From Streblospio benedicti (lineage: Eukaryota; Annelida; Polychaeta; Spionida; Spionidae): a stretch of 64,000 nucleotides of DNA. Where the stretch lies: positions 57,398,045-57,462,044 of the forward strand of contig CM032660.1 of the NCBI GenBank assembly GCA_019095985.1, given 5' to 3'. Under the pieces are notes generated by a model. The model did no database searches. It was not told the DNA's origin and saw only the letters and a list, made by a program, of their open reading frames with translations. A program made the position numbers and the translations under genes. Shown here in pieces: positions 61,505 through 64,000 of this stretch (positions are counted from its first letter, which is position 1; the number at the start of each line of letters is the position of its first letter).

Positions 61505-63281
61505 CAGCAGCACAGAGAAGGTATGACAGATACGCACTATGTATTCTCCTATAACCTCTGCCAAATGGAGAGAATGATATATCAGAATGCTCAATATTTG
61601 AATATGTAATGATCACTGATAAGATTATTACTGGCCGTGTATAGTCATTATGTTCGCATGAAACCTGTATTCACATCATCTATTTCGTGCATATTATTCA
61701 ATACGCAGGGTATAATTTAATAGCTATCATCCAAATATGCCGTTTTATGCAGAGCTTTTCTAAAACCTCAGCCAATAAGGAGATCAGGAAATGTAGGTTC
61801 AGTAAAATCCAGGGTATATTCTTGTATGACCAAGTACAGAAGAAAACTTTGCTAGCGATTTTGCTTGCGACGTTACCAACATGTAATTTAGCCCACAGCG
61901 AGATATTGTAAGAAGTGTAACACTAGAAATATATAGGCCTACCATGTAAAAGGAGATTCTTGTCTAGACCAACAATACGTAAACCTTGCAGCAGGAATCA
62001 TTGAAGAGGAAGCGCAGGAAGCGAAGGAAGACAGAGGGGGAAGCCTCCGTCGGCCTGGCAGGAGGGACCCCGCAGCGGGGCCTGCACCGTCGGCGCCGTA
62101 AACGATATGCTGGTCAGTATACTATGACCGGATTTGAACAGTGCAGTGGTTCTATGTAACCCTGTGGGCTCATGCCATCTTTCATTCTTTCATGTTCATC
62201 TTATTATAGTTCTGCTGATATATTTATAATTGTTTTTCATTTTGATTTACCACATTGGAAGCCTCTTTCTGCCAATGTGTACACTTTCATTTCAATAGTT
62301 CCCTTGTTTATACTCTTCCTTTTTATGCAATAGTTCTATATTTTCTACTAACAAGACCTGCATGTACATGAGTATAGTTCGCAAACCATAATCACATCTG
62401 TCATAATCGTACAGGTTTTTTATTCATATTGTGTTGTATATAAGATTAGTCGTACTGTTGTTGAGAAGTTAAGTGGTATGGATGGGTTTTAAATCACATG
62501 CTCTTTGGTTGTGAAAGACAAATGATCTTATGAGGTTGAAAGAATAAAGTTATTATATCTTATGTTGACACGTGTTATTGCTAGCACATTTCACTCTATA
62601 CATAAGAAATGTGTCCTTAAACGAGATATTCACTGTTCATAGGGCAATTGGGACTCTGGAGATATAAAAAACTCATGAACATGAAATATTTTGGTGAAAA
62701 GGGGGTGGGGTCGTCCCTAGATCTGCCCATGGCCGATACTAAATGTTCCTCCATTTTTCTCTTCCAGACTTATCCCTCGGATGCTCAGCAGAATTCACAG
62801 ACGATGAGACTGGCTGGTGCTACGGAGTAGTCAACGTGGGGGTCAACATCCACGACTATAATCGTGCTCGGGACACGTGTAAAAATGACCACGGGGCTAT
62901 GTTAGCTCTAGTCGCAAATCCTCACCAGCAAAGCTATATTGAAAACCATCCAACCCTCTTCAATGGTTTGAGGTACGTGATCGCCCATGTTGAACATAGC
63001 AAAATTTTGGGAAAATATATTGGTCTGTAAATGAAACTACTACTCATGTTATATCAAATTAATTTTCTGTCCCCGATGATTTTGTTTTCAATTCATGCAT
63101 ACGTGTACAGTACACGCATTACCGTTATGATTTCTACCTTTCATGCCTTAGAGATTCAGTTTTTGTTTATTCCAGTGCACCAAACAAGTACTATATCTAC
63201 ATAAAACAGGGGGAATTGATGGATCGAGTCCCTGTTCAGACATCAACATTCACCAACTATCAGCCCAGTCCAGGAATTGAG
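59623..63281 (+). CDS. Second DEG/ENaC channel with C-type lectin-like domain (gene 2; 5' part, runs off the window)
   Basis: Exons found: 59623-59761, 60375-60493, 61314-61520, 61992-62112, 62768-62972 and 63176-63281, all GT..AG and in phase (1, 0, 0, 1, 2, 0). Order: N-terminus with HG motif, TM1, post-TM1 strand, poly-Ser/Asp, a basic exon with furin-type sites, then the CTLD. The exon order and phases equal gene 1 where both are visible, so the two are tandem paralogues. Sequence identity is moderate, so the duplication is old. The rest of the CTLD, the stalk, the Cys-rich ectodomain and TM2 must lie beyond the right edge. Assigned as an ion-channel subunit by the TTSAHGIP and FPAVTICNMNP motifs. 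Confidence 0.85.
59800..60360. other. Gene 2 intron, nothing recognised
   Basis: AT-rich; a short run of AGAAAAGCCCC-like repeats at 60195-60240. Confidence 0.5.
60375..60493 (+). CDS. Gene 2 exon: TM1
   Basis: Encodes GLKKVCWLLIFLACLGGLGY then NLHRVVTKFMARRVYVDVQ. A W-containing hydrophobic helix followed by Y.....K(F/Y) is typical for TM1. 119 bp, phase 1 in after TCTATAG and phase 0 out at CAG|GTATTG. Gene 1 needs but lacks a visible counterpart. Confidence 0.92.
60500..61310. other. Gene 2 intron, nothing recognised
   Basis: No repeat family or exon candidate recognised. Confidence 0.5.
61314..61520 (+). CDS. Gene 2 exon: post-TM1 strand and poly-Ser/Asp tract
   Basis: Encodes MLQDHNPEFPAVTICNMNPI, then DASGDGGGGSSSDSSSDSSS and further Ser to STEK. 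The Ser run is an (AGC)n tract at 61449-61511 and may be length-polymorphic. Phase 0 in and out. Confidence 0.92.
61449..61511 (+). repeat. Coding (AGC)n microsatellite (poly-Ser)
   Basis: About 21 AGC-type codons with two GAC interruptions and one AGT, in an exon of gene 2. Confidence 0.93.
61992..62112 (+). CDS. Gene 2 exon: basic linker with furin-type sites
   Basis: Encodes QESLKRKRRKRRKTEGEASV then GLAGGTPQRGLHRRRRKRYA. RRRRKR|Y and KRKRRKRR fit the R-x-(K/R)-R furin consensus. The acceptor is a NAGNAG (GCAGCAG), so the first Gln may be included or skipped. Phase 0 in, phase 1 out at GCTG|GTCAGT. No counterpart was found in gene 1. Confidence 0.8.
62120..62645. other. Gene 2 intron, nothing recognised
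   Basis: AT-rich unique-looking sequence. Confidence 0.5.
62650..62728 (+). mobile_element. GGCAGATCC-family MITE fragment, 39 bp before a splice acceptor
   Basis: AAAACTCATGAACATGAAAT ATTTTGGTG and G-rich arm end at CCTAGATCTGCCC; the left end is worn. Confidence 0.7.
62768..62972 (+). CDS. Gene 2 exon: first half of the CTLD
   Basis: Encodes DLSLGCSAEFTDDETGWCYG, then YNRARDTCKNDHGAMLALVA and NPHQQSYIENHPTLFNGL. The pattern C.......WCY......A...C....(G)AMLA.V.N..(Q)..IE is a textbook long-form CTLD start. Phase 1 in after CTTCCAG, phase 2 out at TTGAG|GTACGT. Confidence 0.93.
63176..63281 (+). CDS. Gene 2 exon: CTLD middle
   Basis: Encodes SAPNKYYIYIKQGELMDRVP, then TFTNYQPSPGIE. Matches YYIGI.......  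FTNW.PG.P of the domain, with Tyr for the usual Trp. Phase 2 in, phase 0 out at GAG|GTAACT. The gene continues past the window. Confidence 0.88.
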
Positions 63282-63400
63282 GTAACTTGTGGAAAATATC
63301 AGTACATACCTCATGTGATGTGCATAATTTTGTTTGCATTAAATAAAACATATGAGTTGCCGAAGTGGCCTGCCTCGGTGCTAGGGTGCAAACTCTCATA

Positions 63401-63500
63401 GACAGATGAGGAAAAGAGAGGGGCAGCAGGATGTGAGCCCCACCTCCTTTCCCCCACCAAAATATTCCATTTTCCGGGGGGTTTGGCATGTCTGCTATCT
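63401..63500 (-). mobile_element. GGCAGATCC-family MITE fragment
   Basis: ATAGACAGATGAGG and CCCCCACCAAAATATTCCAT resemble the reverse-oriented left half of the family; the other end is not clear. An (AAAC)n run follows at 63535-63560. Confidence 0.45.
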
Positions 63501-63564
63501 ATCGCTTTTACAATACACAATGCAACCCTGCTTAAAAACAAACAAACAAACAAACAAACAGGGC

Positions 63565-64000
63565 CGATGGGCCTGCTTTCTTGCACCGCCAACGCTATTA
63601 GTAATTCCTAGCTATGCCCCTGAACAGTAACTATTAACGCACTGATAGTTTTACTTTATGAAGATAGCGTTTATGTGGATCATAGCTTCTCAATAAGGTA
63701 AAATCGAACCTGATTCTGAAGGATGCTATTGTAAAAACTAAGACAAAGGGGCTCAGAGAGCACAGCATCCTGAGAAAAGCGTTGACAGATGGGCAATAGG
63801 GATGTTATGAAAACCAGCATTTTCTTGTTAAAATCATTTCACTTGTGAATATTTTAAACTGATGCCATCATTTTCAGATATTATGCATATTAATTACACG
63901 TAAACACGTTTACACAAATAATTTTGGTTGAATGAATTTATCTCAGGACTCATCACCTTATGGTACCAGTGTAAGCATCTATTGCCTATATGAGTCAACA
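63565..64000. other. Gene 2 intron to the window edge, nothing recognised
   Basis: AT-rich; no exon candidate recognised before the edge. Confidence 0.45.

Overview
This window is eukaryotic genomic DNA, almost certainly from a bilaterian invertebrate. It has AT-rich, repeat-crowded intergenic and intronic sequence, GC-rich exons with GT..AG splice sites, and many non-autonomous transposons and microsatellites. I cannot name the species from sequence alone. A run of exactly 100 Ns (46152-46251) shows it is a draft scaffold.

Region 1 (1 to about 28 kb) has no complete host gene that I can support. It opens with the acidic C-terminal end of an unrecognised protein (2-172). The rest is a mosaic of repeats: a 155-bp tandem repeat; a broken Ty3/gypsy-type gag/protease fossil lying between oppositely oriented satellite arrays; a MITE with exact target-site duplication inside one array; a pogo-like TIR element of about 1.9 kb; tRNA-derived SINE copies; several families of MITEs and foldback elements; a 5'-truncated LINE with a (CAAA)n tail; and long (CTG)n, (AC)n and (GTAA)n tracts.

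Region 2 (28.1-47.9 kb, + strand) is a DEG/ENaC-superfamily ion-channel gene of at least 16 coding exons. A long-form C-type lectin-like domain (CTLD) and a Ser/Thr-rich stalk are spliced into the extracellular loop, just after the first beta strand. The channel parts are canonical: the His-Gly gating motif, the Cys-rich extracellular domain, and TM2 with a G-x-S filter. The long cytoplasmic tail has a PPxY motif like the Nedd4-binding motif of vertebrate ENaC. The exon for TM1 could not be found, although the splice phases show that one is needed.

Region 3 (54.1-58.5 kb, - strand) is a two-exon gene for a WD40 protein closely resembling SPAG16/PF20, an axonemal central-apparatus protein. Its N-terminus is greatly expanded by four tandem repeats of about 97 residues and a Gln-rich tract.

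Region 4 (59.6 kb to the right edge, + strand) is the 5' half of a second DEG/ENaC-CTLD gene, paralogous to the first. It has an intact TM1 exon, a poly-Ser/Asp tract, a very basic exon ending in a furin-type RRRRKR site, and the first two CTLD exons. It runs out of the window before the channel core.

The two lectin-channel genes thus lie in tandem with the SPAG16-like gene between them on the opposite strand: convergent with the first, divergent from the second. The most novel content is this pair of predicted lectin-gated or lectin-tethered sodium channels. In their introns, MITEs and hairpin elements repeatedly end 30-60 bp upstream of 3' splice sites, and one 5' splice site is embedded in a minisatellite that copies the donor sequence.
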